Part shown: positions 9,473 through 19,836 of the stretch, one piece after another
Layout: each line of letters opens with the position of its first letter
Position numbering within the stretch: position 1 is the first letter of the stretch
Source: an uncultured Chthonomonas sp.
GTDB lineage: Bacteria; Armatimonadota; Chthonomonadetes; Chthonomonadales; Chthonomonadaceae
Assembly: GCA_903859705.1 (NCBI GenBank)
Contig: CAIONQ010000163.1
Location: 62,001-126,000, forward strand
Length of the DNA stretch: 64,000 nucleotides
Direction: 5' to 3'
Made by a program: the position numbers and the translations under genes
The notes under the pieces: model-generated
The model's database searches: none
What the model saw: the letters and a program-made list of their open reading frames with translations, nothing else
Told to the model about the DNA's origin: nothing

Positions 9473-10204
9473 ATGCCGGATCTGAACATAGCAGAACGTA
9501 TAGAAACCGCTTCGGGCATCAGGGTAGTGCTGTTGCCCGGCGGCACCTTTGAAATGGGAAGTGCTAACGGATTTGATGATGAGAGGCCCATTAGAAGCAT
9601 AACTCTCATCCCATTCTATATAAGCGTGTGCCCGGTAACCGTGGCGCAATATTATAGATTTTGTGCCGCAACTGGTTACGAAAAGCCCGTGAAATTCTTC
9701 AATCAATACTTCTGGCGAAAAGAAAATCACCCGATTGTGCACGTTACATGCAGTGATGCCGGGGCATATTGTTCCTGGCTTACCGGTATTACAGGCATGC
9801 AATGCCAGCTGCCAACAGAGGCGCAGTGGGAGTATTCTGCCCGAAGCGGCAAGGATAGCAACGATTACCCGTGGGGAAGAGATTTTGATGCCAGTTTATG
9901 CGCCCACGGCCTGGCTCGGAAGTGGGCAGGCACAACCGAAGTTGGCAGTTATGCGCCCAATGGTTTTGGCCTGTATGATATGGCCGGGAATGTACGGGAA
10001 TGGTGCCAGGACTGGTATGCCCCATACAACGCATCCAGCGTTATTAATCCTCGTGGCCCGCAAAACGGTGAAGAAAAGGTGCAACGGGGCGGCAGCTGGA
10101 CAGATAATTACGCCAGCGACTACCGGTGTTCCAACAGAGTGTGCGACTATCCTGAAAACGCCTGCGGCAGCACTGGCTTCAGGATAGTTGTAACCAGCTT
10201 GTGA
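9473..10204 (+). CDS. SUMF1/FGE-sulfatase-domain protein
   Basis: This 243-residue, single-domain protein has the formylglycine-generating-enzyme fold. Recognisable blocks are LPGGTFEMGS at the start, CPVTVAQYYRFC, CQLPTEAQWEYSARSG, GLYDMAGNVREWCQDWY, QRGGSW and GSTGFRIV at the end. Near the C-terminus it has cysteines (RCSNRVCDYPENACG), but not in the CxxxxC pattern of true FGE, so it is better called a relative of unknown substrate. GGGCAGG lies just before the ATG. No signal peptide is seen. It follows the PhyH gene by 21 bases; a joint small-molecule oxidation role is possible but unproven. Confidence 0.88.
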   Translation: MPDLNIAERIETASGIRVVLLPGGTFEMGSANGFDDERPIRSITLIPFYISVCPVTVAQYYRFCAATGYEKPVKFFNQYFWRKENHPIVHVTCSDAGAYCSWLTGITGMQCQLPTEAQWEYSARSGKDSNDYPWGRDFDASLCAHGLARKWAGTTEVGSYAPNGFGLYDMAGNVREWCQDWYAPYNASSVINPRGPQNGEEKVQRGGSWTDNYASDYRCSNRVCDYPENACGSTGFRIVVTSL

Positions 10205-10646
10205 GCCACGGCGCAGAGGTGACTGCGGTAGATGCAAAGGGCAGAATCGCATTACACCTTATGACTTTGCGAAAATACACATGGACAAACACATGTGTTG
10301 GATGCTTGGTAAGGGCAATACTGGATAAAGATAGGCTACAAAATAGGGAACCGAAGGGGCAACAACAGGGGGAATATGTTTTTTGTGAACATCTCGGTAC
10401 CAGCCCTATCGGGCTTCGCTGTCATATACCGCCCCGTTGGGGCTCGTTGAATGCGTACCACATGCCTCCATCTGGGCGTCCTAACTAAGCGCAGCGTCCT
10501 ACCCACAAAAAATAGCTTCAAAAACTTCTGTCACTACACGGTAGGTCAAATCGTTAATATCAGTGAAGTAATTATTACAAGTTTGCAAGTCGTCTGGCCG
10601 GCCACGGTGCCGGCATGTTGTGTGGCTGAAAGTTGAAGGTGACGCC
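10205..10646 (+). other. intergenic region with two short GC hairpins
   Basis: No convincing gene is seen over these 440 bases. Around 10402-10455 two similar units lie side by side, each a short C-rich/G-rich hairpin followed by a CTTCGCTG or CTCGTTGA tail. They resemble a dispersed palindromic repeat but could also be weak terminators for the SUMF1 gene. A palindromic GCCGGC pair lies near 10598-10614, just before the lipoprotein gene. Confidence 0.4.
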
Positions 10647-11669
10647 ATGATATGCAAAGTTGCCCGATTTCGATGTCTCGTTGCTCTGGCCACTGTATGT
10701 GTTGCCATTGGTGCCGTTGGGTGCGGGGGTGGGGGTGGTTCTGCATCTTCCCACCTTTCAAAAAGCGCGCTGGCAAAGCAACGCATGGCCTCTGCTGCAC
10801 GCATGTCTCGCTCGGTACTGGCCGTAACAGGTCTGGGGCGCACAATTACGCGCGCGGGCAGCGCCGTGCCGCACCGCTGGTTTGGCTCGCGCCTGCCGCA
10901 ATTTTTTGTTGGCGTTACCCGCACAGTTTCGGCTCCTGCGCCCACCGCACCCGTACCGGTTCTGGACCCAGGTTCTGGCCTCTATTACATAACCACTATC
11001 AACGCCGATGGCAGTGGAAACCAGATGCTATTTGCGGATGCTGCAGGCAAAAAGCCCGCGGGCTGGTTTAAGTGGCTGATGCCTGTGTGGACCACCCCAA
11101 AACCGCCCACTTACCCGGCAATGATTACGGTTACCTATAAAATTACAGCAGGCAGCTTTTCAGGGGTTGCCGGCACCATGCGCATTACCGTGAACGACCC
11201 GAATTTCGGTACCGGCGCCATAGAACTCGTTATCAGCAACTCTCTGCACGAATCGGCAAAAGCCAATTTCGATGTTAGTCAGGAAGGCGTAACGGGCAAA
11301 CAAAACATCGATCTTGGCAATGGTGATACCTGCTCCGTGGATGATACTTACGATCTCAGCAACGTGTTCGCGGATGTTTTCACATTCCCGGATGGCGTGA
11401 TTATCGATATGAATACTCAGCCGGATGGCAGCAGCACCGAAACATACACCGATCCTGCACCTGCCACCGATAATCCTGTTGATGCCAGTGGCAATGTTTC
11501 GCCAGATGGCACCGATACAATAGATTACAGCACCGGGGAAACAAGTTCAGTAAATGTAGACCCTGGCACCTACGATAATAGCTCCGACAACTCTGGAGAC
11601 AGCACCGATAGCTCCAAAAAGGTACAAAAGTCGGTAAAACCTGCTCCCGGAGCACGCCCTAAACTCTAA
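10647..11669 (+). CDS. putative lipoprotein of unknown function
   Basis: This 340-residue protein is not recognised. The N-terminus is a signal with a hydrophobic core (LVALATVCVAIGAVG), then Cys and a run of five glycines, which suggests a lipoprotein. Residues about 95-250 contain alternating beta-like segments (for example MITVTYKITAGSFSGVAGTM). The C-terminal 80 residues are very rich in Asp, Ser, Thr and Gly, then end in a basic KPAPGARPKL tail. ATG at 10647 is preferred over an in-frame ATG nine codons upstream because GAAGGTGA lies just ahead of it and the signal peptide begins there. It probably sits on a membrane surface. The gene stands alone on its strand. Confidence 0.7.
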   Translation: MICKVARFRCLVALATVCVAIGAVGCGGGGGSASSHLSKSALAKQRMASAARMSRSVLAVTGLGRTITRAGSAVPHRWFGSRLPQFFVGVTRTVSAPAPTAPVPVLDPGSGLYYITTINADGSGNQMLFADAAGKKPAGWFKWLMPVWTTPKPPTYPAMITVTYKITAGSFSGVAGTMRITVNDPNFGTGAIELVISNSLHESAKANFDVSQEGVTGKQNIDLGNGDTCSVDDTYDLSNVFADVFTFPDGVIIDMNTQPDGSSTETYTDPAPATDNPVDASGNVSPDGTDTIDYSTGETSSVNVDPGTYDNSSDNSGDSTDSSKKVQKSVKPAPGARPKL

Positions 11670-11690
11670 GCACGCTCTCATCACCCAATA

Positions 11691-11731
11691 ACAGGCGCCT
11701 TCCACACTACGGCTGTGTGGAAAGCGCCTGT
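11691..11731 (+). terminator. hairpin between convergent genes
   Basis: Arms around 11691-11707 and 11715-11731 (starting ACAGGCGC and ending GCGCCTGT) form a long stem. It overlaps the last eight codons of the minus-strand thioredoxin gene. The T tract after it is poor (TATATCTTTA), so efficiency is uncertain; it could act for both converging genes. Confidence 0.5.
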
Positions 11732-12750
11732 ATATCTTTATCCAGCATCTTCAAAAACTCTGGCCGATTGTATGGCTCCGTACCGGCCGAAAGGGCACGC
11801 GCACGCTTGAGAACACGCAGTGCGGTTTTCTTATCGTGAATATCCTGATAAAAGATGGATGCACTAAGCAGGGTATCAATATCTGCCTCAAGGGTAGCTT
11901 TGAGTGCAGTTGCCATTGCTTCACGGCCGTTGGCTTCGTCACCCTGCCGCTCCAACTCTATCGCAATCGCCCCCAAAAGCATGCGGCTCTCTTCATCCTT
12001 CCCATCTGCAAGGCCATTGATCTCTCTGCGCCAGGCTGCGCCATCATCCTTCGCAAGCCATACAGCGCGCGCAATTCGGGCCTTCATGCTTCCCTGTGGC
12101 GATTTAGCTGCAAGGGCAGCCAGAATGCCACTGGCCTCTGCTAGCTTGCCCGCGGCATGTAGCTCTTCTGCTTTGTTAAGGGCTTCCTTTACTTCCCGCT
12201 CCGCCTGCCCCATGCGTACGCTCTGCTCATACGCGCTCTTCGCAGCGGCCACATCAAAAGTATCGGCCTTAATCTGCGCAAGGGGGCCATCCAACGCCAT
12301 CGGGTTGCCAATCCACTGAATGATGCCTCGTTTAATAACAAATGCCACGGGAATTCCGGCCTGTCGCGAAGGTGCCATCCAGCTGGCTGCCATGCCATCG
12401 CGGTTGCCAGAATAGCCCACGGCATAGTTCATTCTTGGCCCCATCTCCATAACAAATCTCTGGATGTTGCCGCCATGGTCCTCTTCCCATATGCTTATGC
12501 CAGCGAAAGAAACGTCCTTATTCTTTGCCGCAATCTCGGTAAGGTGTGGAATACAGGCCTTACAGGGCTGGCACCAGGTTGCCCAAAACTCCACAACGTA
12601 GGTTCTGTCGTTCTTCATAGAGGCTATGGGTTTTCCCTTTAGCCACTTCCTTACCGATATCGTTGGGGCCGGGGAGCCGATGGTGATTGGGAGGGGCGCT
12701 TGCACCGTAAACAGCGAAGCAGCAGCCAATAAAGTGTTAAATAGCAGCAA
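11707..12750 (-). CDS. TlpA-like thioredoxin-fold protein with helical C-terminal extension
   Basis: This 347-residue protein has a short signal peptide (MLLFNTLLAAASLFTVQA) and a TlpA/ResA-type thioredoxin domain (about residues 25-165). The redox motif is WCQPC in EFWATWCQPCKACIPH. After about residue 170 a long alpha-helical, Ala/Glu-rich region resembles TPR repeats and may bind a partner. Such proteins reduce disulfides in the periplasm. I chose TTG at 12750 rather than the ATG at 12846. GGAGGAG lies seven bases before the TTG and the signal peptide begins there, while the upstream extension is basic and unlike a signal. Confidence 0.82.
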   Translation of the reverse strand: MLLFNTLLAAASLFTVQAPLPITIGSPAPTISVRKWLKGKPIASMKNDRTYVVEFWATWCQPCKACIPHLTEIAAKNKDVSFAGISIWEEDHGGNIQRFVMEMGPRMNYAVGYSGNRDGMAASWMAPSRQAGIPVAFVIKRGIIQWIGNPMALDGPLAQIKADTFDVAAAKSAYEQSVRMGQAEREVKEALNKAEELHAAGKLAEASGILAALAAKSPQGSMKARIARAVWLAKDDGAAWRREINGLADGKDEESRMLLGAIAIELERQGDEANGREAMATALKATLEADIDTLLSASIFYQDIHDKKTALRVLKRARALSAGTEPYNRPEFLKMLDKDIQALSTQP

Positions 12751-12957
12751 TGGTTGTCTCCTCCATTTACAACGCTGCCGATGCGTGTGAGGTTTCGGTA
12801 ATTGCAACGCTGTATTGCAGTCATTATCGGCCGCGTTGGCACCCATAAGCAGGGAAGGGTATCCTATTGGTGCGAGTGGAAACAGTCTTAATAACTCTCG
12901 TACCTCCCTGCCGGCTTACGGCGTATATGCGGTTTCAAAATCGAAGGGATAAGCACT

Positions 12958-13947
12958 GTGGCTACTGTGGGTATTGATCTCGAATTTCTCAAACAGATTT
13001 CCGATGTTGTTTCTGTGGGTACGGCCTGCGGGCCAGGTATCAATCTGCTGAAAAGCCGGTTTGGCGATGGCTATGATTCTACGCTGGTAAGCGATGGCTT
13101 TTGCCTTTTTCAGAAGAAGGGAGGCGGCCCCGGCCGCCTTAAGGCCGTGTTTGTAGCCCACATCGATGAAATTGGCGGCGTTGTGTATGGGCCGGAGGCC
13201 ACCGGTGGCTTCAACACGCGCGTATGGGGAAACCATCCTTCTATATTTGCCAATGCAGAGTTGCAGGCATTTGATTACCTCGCGCAGGATGGCTCCGGCT
13301 GCATTCCCGTAACCGGCCACGTGCAAGGGGATGGGGCGGATGCGCGCCTCATCCTCGATGGAGATGGCATCAAGCCATACCGAACGGTGTACACCTTTAA
13401 AACGGAAGCTAGCTTCGGGCCAGATGGCGATACCATTACCGGTAAAGCGCTGGACCCTCGTATGACCACCTTCTCTGTTATAGAGGCAGTGCGCCGCCTG
13501 GATACCGATGAGGTGGGCGCGATGATTGTTATGGCCGAAGAGTGCGCCATGGATGTGGCACGCAAAGGCGTTCACTTCCTGCAGAAGAACTCTCCAGATT
13601 TACAGTTGATAGTCAATGCCGATGTACCATGGATCAACAATATCGGCGAAGGCAGGCTGGATCTGCCAGCAATTCGGATATTTGAAGGCCGCAACTTTAT
13701 CGATCCTTCCTTTGGTATTCGCACCGTAGATCATCTGCTTGAGCGCGGTGTAAAACTGCACCTCTCTGCGGCAAAGAGCGGCAGCCAAACGTTGCTGTTT
13801 ACCCCGCTCGCCAGCACGATTTCAGTGGCTCTTCCCAGCGATGGAATTCATGAGCCCTCCTATACCATGAGCCTCACAGGTGTTGAACGCTGTGTAGATC
13901 TGCTTCAGGCTCTGGGTGAAGAACAACTTGCCGGGCGCCTACACTAA
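12958..13947 (+). CDS. M42-family metallopeptidase (deblocking aminopeptidase-like)
   Basis: This 329-residue cytoplasmic protein shows the co-catalytic metal site of M42 peptidases. AHIDEIG has His68 and Asp70, GKALDPRMTT has the bridging Asp166, and MAEECAM has the catalytic glutamate Glu194/195. NADVPW has Asp222 and a histidine lies in DGIHEPSY near the end. The family releases N-terminal amino acids from peptides, often as a large tetrahedral dodecamer. The start is GTG at 12958 with GAAGGGA upstream. It is divergent from the thioredoxin gene and 46 bases upstream of pgi on the same strand. Confidence 0.88.
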   Translation: MATVGIDLEFLKQISDVVSVGTACGPGINLLKSRFGDGYDSTLVSDGFCLFQKKGGGPGRLKAVFVAHIDEIGGVVYGPEATGGFNTRVWGNHPSIFANAELQAFDYLAQDGSGCIPVTGHVQGDGADARLILDGDGIKPYRTVYTFKTEASFGPDGDTITGKALDPRMTTFSVIEAVRRLDTDEVGAMIVMAEECAMDVARKGVHFLQKNSPDLQLIVNADVPWINNIGEGRLDLPAIRIFEGRNFIDPSFGIRTVDHLLERGVKLHLSAAKSGSQTLLFTPLASTISVALPSDGIHEPSYTMSLTGVERCVDLLQALGEEQLAGRLH

Positions 13948-13990
13948 AGTAGGCCCCAAAGCACTACAAATGCAACAGGAGAAAGTTTAA

Positions 13991-15655
<1,665 letters not shown>

Positions 15656-15677
15656 TTCATAACGGAGGGTGCACATT

Positions 15678-18281
15678 ATGAAAAGCAGACACTGTTGTCT
15701 TCCTGCCCTGCTGGCAATTACGGCCACTGGTGCTGCGGCTCAAAGTGCGCCCTCAGGAACCATGTTTCCATTTGTACTTCCCTGGGATGGGGGAGCACCA
15801 AAATCTGTGACGGATGTATCCTGGATGAATCCTGGGGCTGCCGGTGCGAATGGATACATTGTGTGCGAAAACGGACACTTCGCTGAGGCCCGAACGCATC
15901 GGCGAATACGGTTTATTGGCACAAACTTTGCTGCCAAATCTGCATTCCCATCACATGCCGATGCCGAGAAGGTGGCCATTCGGTTGGCTCGCCTCGGCAT
16001 AAATATTGTGCGCATGCACCATATGGATAATGTGGACTGGGGCCAGGAAAGCAGCATCTGGGATTACTCGTTCAAAGACAGGCAGCACATCAGCGCAACT
16101 CAGCTGGATAAGCTGGATTACTTGATAGCGCAACTCAAGAAGAACGGCATCTACACCAACCTCAATCTCCACGTTTCCAGGCAGTTCTCGGCAGCGGATG
16201 GGTTTCCTCCGGACGTAAGCCAGATCAAGTTTGGTTTTGATAAACGCGTTGATGAGTTTGACACCCGGATGCGAACGCTACAGAAAAACTACGCCAGAGA
16301 CCTCCTAACCCATGTAAACCCCTACACGGGCCTTGCGTATACCACCGACCCTGCCATAGCTGTGGTTGAGATCAACAATGAGAACTCACTGGTGGGCGAC
16401 CCATGGGCGGAGTACGGTGGCGATCTCACCGATCTCCCCGAGCCATTTAAAGCAGAGCTGGCTCAGCAATGGAATGCGTGGTTAAAAACAACCTACCGCA
16501 ATGGAACCATCCTGCGGGAAGAGTGGACAAAGGGAATAACACCTCCGGGGCCGCCACTGCTTACCGCTTCAAACGCATGGAGCTCAGAGCATCAGGGCGA
16601 AGCACAGGCAGAGTTTACACCCGGGGCAGCCGGCAGCAACGGGCTGAAATCCATTCGTGCAGTTGTTTCAAAGGCGGATGGTACCGATTGGCATGTGCAG
16701 GCACATCAAACGGGCCTGAACTTAAAAGAGGGCGAAACCTACACCGTATCATTCCGGGCAAAGGCCGACCAGAGCCGAACGATTGCTATTAACGCTGGCC
16801 TGGATCAGGCTGATTGGCACAACATCGGCCTGAACGCAAGCGCCGGCCTTACCACGGAGTGGAAGCGGTTCAAATTTACCTTCCGTGCTGAGCGCACCGT
16901 AGCGCATCATGCCCGCGTTGCATTTGTGTTGGGAGGAATGACGGGAGGCGTGGATCTTGCCGATCTACAGGTTCAGGCCGGTGCGGACCCTTCGGCGCTA
17001 CCAACCGATAGCGAGGTTACCAACGGTATGGTGGCGGTCCCTGAGGGAGGGCTCCCCGCTGCTAAGCAAGCCTGGATTCACTTTCTGGCAGATACAGAGC
17101 TGAGCTACGCAGTGGAGATGCGCGCATTTATTAAGGACGAACTTAAGAGCAAAGCCAACGTAATCTGCTCTCAGGTTAGCTGGGGCGGCCTCACCGGCCT
17201 GCGGCGTGAAAACAGCATGGATTTTGCCGATAACCATGCCTATTGGGAGCACCCTGTATTTCCGCATAAGCCCTGGGATGCCGAGGACTGGTATATCCGC
17301 AATACCTCCATGGTGCGCGATCTGGCCGCTGGCAAGGGTGGGGCTCTTATCGATCTGGCCCGCTACCGTATCGAAGGCAAACCCTACACTATCTCCGAGT
17401 ACAATCATCCTGCCCCGGGCGATTACCGGGCAGAGTGCACGCCTCTGCTTGCTACGTTTGCTGCCCTGCAGGATTGGGATGCCATCTACCTTTTTGATTA
17501 TGGCGACTATGGCACGGGGGTGCAGAACGACAGAATAAATGGATACTTTGGCATCAGCAGTGATCCGGCCAAAACAGCATTTTTGCCTGCTGCAGCGCAG
17601 ATATTCCGGCAGGCACATATAGATCCAGGCACCAAAAGCGTTCTTCCTGTACGGCTGTCAAAAACCTTAGAGGCATCGGCAAGCCTGTGGCCAGAGATGT
17701 CTCCGGGGGCTCTATTTACCCGCAGCCTCTCGGTAAAGCTCGATCCTGTAGTACCTGCCGATCTGCGGATTCCGCCCCCCGGCCGTGAAGTTACCAGAGC
17801 TGCAGCTAGCATACAACGCAATTCGGACCTGGGCACGGCAGCATTCACCGCAGATTCTGGCTCTGTACTGGTTGCTGTTGGCCAGGTGGGCAGGCAAGAG
17901 TACGCATCTCATAGCGCGGTGCTGAGGTTTAGCGGCACAGTGGGAGAGTTTGCTGCCGCCACCATAACTTCTGCGGATGGTGAGCCGCTGGCAACCGCCA
18001 AACACATTCTGGTTACTCTGGTTTCTAAGGTGGAAAACCAGGATATGAGCTGGAACACAGCGCGAACCAGCGTGGGAAGCAAATGGGGGCATGGCCCCAC
18101 GGTGGCATCGGGCGTAGGTGCTGAAATCCGCATTAAATCCAGTTCTGCGGCCACAGTTTGGGCCCTGGATGGTGCTGGCCGTCGAACCCTGAAGGTGCCT
18201 GCCACTTTAGCTGCAGGCTGGTTGGAGTTTGCCGCAGATGCAAAGTATCGCACGCTATGGTATGAAGTAGAACGGAAATAA
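15678..18281 (+). CDS. secreted GH5-like glycosidase with an internal CBM-like domain
   Basis: This 867-residue protein starts with a signal peptide (MKSRHCCLPALLAITATGAAAQ). The first half of a TIM barrel spans about residues 40-285, with FIGTNFAAKSAF, LGINIVRMHHMDN and the likely acid/base Glu235 in VEINNENS. A jelly-roll carbohydrate-binding-like segment (CBM4/9-like) spans about 297-436. The barrel then resumes, and Glu574 in TISEYNHP is the likely nucleophile. A beta-rich tail follows from about 670. The ATG at 15678 has GGAGGG eight bases upstream; an in-frame GTG three codons earlier lies inside that site. The glycan target is unknown, and a role in scavenging or remodelling plant or microbial polysaccharide is inference. 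Confidence 0.82.
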   Translation: MKSRHCCLPALLAITATGAAAQSAPSGTMFPFVLPWDGGAPKSVTDVSWMNPGAAGANGYIVCENGHFAEARTHRRIRFIGTNFAAKSAFPSHADAEKVAIRLARLGINIVRMHHMDNVDWGQESSIWDYSFKDRQHISATQLDKLDYLIAQLKKNGIYTNLNLHVSRQFSAADGFPPDVSQIKFGFDKRVDEFDTRMRTLQKNYARDLLTHVNPYTGLAYTTDPAIAVVEINNENSLVGDPWAEYGGDLTDLPEPFKAELAQQWNAWLKTTYRNGTILREEWTKGITPPGPPLLTASNAWSSEHQGEAQAEFTPGAAGSNGLKSIRAVVSKADGTDWHVQAHQTGLNLKEGETYTVSFRAKADQSRTIAINAGLDQADWHNIGLNASAGLTTEWKRFKFTFRAERTVAHHARVAFVLGGMTGGVDLADLQVQAGADPSALPTDSEVTNGMVAVPEGGLPAAKQAWIHFLADTELSYAVEMRAFIKDELKSKANVICSQVSWGGLTGLRRENSMDFADNHAYWEHPVFPHKPWDAEDWYIRNTSMVRDLAAGKGGALIDLARYRIEGKPYTISEYNHPAPGDYRAECTPLLATFAALQDWDAIYLFDYGDYGTGVQNDRINGYFGISSDPAKTAFLPAAAQIFRQAHIDPGTKSVLPVRLSKTLEASASLWPEMSPGALFTRSLSVKLDPVVPADLRIPPPGREVTRAAASIQRNSDLGTAAFTADSGSVLVAVGQVGRQEYASHSAVLRFSGTVGEFAAATITSADGEPLATAKHILVTLVSKVENQDMSWNTARTSVGSKWGHGPTVASGVGAEIRIKSSSAATVWALDGAGRRTLKVPATLAAGWLEFAADAKYRTLWYEVERK

Positions 18282-18285
18282 GGCC

Positions 18286-18319
18286 GCCTTCCTGCCACGT
18301 TAGGTGGGGGCAGGAAGGC
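18286..18319 (+). terminator. hairpin between convergent genes
   Basis: An 11-bp perfect stem pairs 18286-18296 with 18309-18319 (arms GCCTTCCTGCC and GGCAGGAAGGC) around a 12-base loop. No T tract follows on either strand, so it may act as an RNA 3'-end stabiliser or need Rho. Confidence 0.55.
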
Positions 18320-18330
18320 AAGCATAGATA

Positions 18331-19038
18331 CTAACTATGGATGGCCGCAAACCTGCAGGCCACGCAGCAGTATCTGCCAAAGCCCGTGCCTCTGGGGTAG
18401 GGTTCGCCGCAATGTAAACAGGTGGATAGCTGCACGCCATCGATACGGCGTGCGGGTTTTCGGTAGATGGTGTGCCTTGAGTATAGAGTAAAGGTAATCG
18501 GCATAGAGTCGGAACACTTCAGCAATGCCCGTTTTAGTACCCCCGAAATAACCGCTCCGCCTTCGTTGCCATACGTATCCTTCCAGCGCGCAGCGCTCTC
18601 CTGCTGGGTCCAACCCAGCATCCAGGCCCGCAAAAAGAATCGTTCCCGCGCAGATAGGCATGATACGCTCATCAGGAAGCGGATGGCGTTAACAGTGGTT
18701 TCTGCTGGCCGCCAATCTGCCACGCTACCGGTTGTAATTTCCAGCCTGGTAGTTACACGTCCGCTAACCTTGCGCACAAGCTGTGTTTCGGTATAGGCAC
18801 GAAGCCCATGCTCTGGCCCGCCGCGCGCCGCATCCGCACAATGCAGCAAATAGTCGGCGTATCGTTCCTTTTCCGCCTCTTCCTCCTCCGTGCCAACGCA
18901 TCGCTTTGCCGGTGGGCATCGGTGCCTCAGCAAGGTATCTTCGCGTTCCCCATTCTCTGTTTGTAAATCGGCCGAGCCAGGCACATCCGCACTGTGCCAG
19001 CCCCTTCTTTCTGCACCCGGCTGCAAACGCGTTCTCAT
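18331..19038 (-). CDS. HTH plus C-terminal zinc-ribbon protein, unknown
   Basis: This 235-residue protein is not a family I recognise. Residues 1-60 are charged and low-complexity with an EEEEAEKE run. About 128-176 reads like a sigma-70 region-4-type helix-turn-helix (LSARERFFLRAWMLGWTQQE). The C-terminus has a zinc-ribbon: Cys207-x2-Cys210 in CLHCGEPY and Cys224/225-x2-Cys228 in YCCVACRF. The ATG at 19038 is chosen because AAAGGGCG lies eight bases upstream; an in-frame ATG 11 codons earlier lacks one. It lies 219 bases downstream of the pilus-like gene block on the same strand, so it could be part of or regulate that block. DNA-binding is inferred from the two motifs only. Confidence 0.6.
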   Translation of the reverse strand: MRTRLQPGAERRGWHSADVPGSADLQTENGEREDTLLRHRCPPAKRCVGTEEEEAEKERYADYLLHCADAARGGPEHGLRAYTETQLVRKVSGRVTTRLEITTGSVADWRPAETTVNAIRFLMSVSCLSARERFFLRAWMLGWTQQESAARWKDTYGNEGGAVISGVLKRALLKCSDSMPITFTLYSRHTIYRKPARRIDGVQLSTCLHCGEPYPRGTGFGRYCCVACRFAAIHS

Positions 19039-19256
19039 TATATTCGCCCTTTCGTCCCGTGTACTCAGCATAGAAAAATACGTTAACTGTACATTTGTCT
19101 ACTATATTTTACATGTGGTCAGAATATTTGTCAAATGGTTACAGAGAAATTTTTTGAGCTGGCTATGGGGGTATTCAGATTGCGCGGCAGGGGCTTGTGA
19201 AGTTTAATGCGATCCCAACTGTCAAACCAAGGGGGCTTCGTGCAGTCTATCTAGAA

Positions 19257-19751
19257 TCAATAACCTAAAGACTCCACTTTCCAAACAATATTTACGGAAT
19301 GTGACCCGGCTCGTACGCGGGCTGGGAGTGCACCGAGGCGGAACGTTATGTCACAACGACCACTCATCGGGTTTGCAAAACTCTCAAATACAGAATGGTA
19401 GCTAACATGATCAAGCGTGCCACTTACGCCGTTTCCGCCAATACTGCTTGAAACCTGCCATGTTACCAGGGATACCGGTATTTGTGTTCCACCTGGCCCA
19501 AGAAACGTTGCGGCGCTGGCTGCGGCAGAAAGCCGGAATGAATGGCCCGCAGTTAGATGGGCACCGGAATAGATCATGGTGGTTGGGCTGGGGGTGCCGG
19601 TGGTTGTGTTACGAACGTCATCTACATAAAACGACACTGCTGCTGGAACGTTGATGGTTATCGATTCGCCATCAGCCGCATGGGCTGGGCGCACTCCTAA
19701 ACCGCAAAAAACGCAAAGGCAGCAACTTGTAAATTTGAGTGCTTTAATCAA
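19257..19751 (-). CDS. pilin-like secreted subunit D (last gene of fibre locus)
   Basis: This 164-residue protein has a signal peptide ending PAHAADG and a beta-rich mature domain. It shares a general pattern with the three subunits encoded upstream. ITINVPAAVSFYVDDV matches their CDITVPTGITF segment, and the C-terminal strand GSHSVNIVWKVESLGY matches GNHTLALVWKVESIGS. It lacks the EQC motif and carries a cysteine later (GRCDITF). The divergence and its place after the usher-like gene would suit a tip or anchoring subunit, by analogy with chaperone-usher operons. The start is TTG at 19751 with AAGGAGG six bases upstream. Confidence 0.68.
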   Translation of the reverse strand: MIKALKFTSCCLCVFCGLGVRPAHAADGESITINVPAAVSFYVDDVRNTTTGTPSPTTMIYSGAHLTAGHSFRLSAAASAATFLGPGGTQIPVSLVTWQVSSSIGGNGVSGTLDHVSYHSVFESFANPMSGRCDITFRLGALPARVRAGSHSVNIVWKVESLGY

Positions 19752-19836
19752 CTGCTACCTCCTTCACCAGTCTTATCATACTCAATCGGGAATCTGGAGT
19801 CCAACACTTATCAATTCAACATGATATTGATTAAAC

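Noticed and set aside
10201-10488. 95-codon plus frame after the SUMF1 gene
   Set aside because: No ribosome site, odd composition, and it crosses the hairpin-rich spacer.
12750-12846. Longer N-terminus for the thioredoxin gene
   Set aside because: The extra 32 residues are basic and not a signal peptide, while GGAGGAG and a clean signal mark the TTG at 12750.
18467-19073. Plus-strand frames opposite the HTH/zinc-ribbon gene
   Set aside because: No motifs; the minus frame has HTH, zinc-ribbon and a ribosome site.
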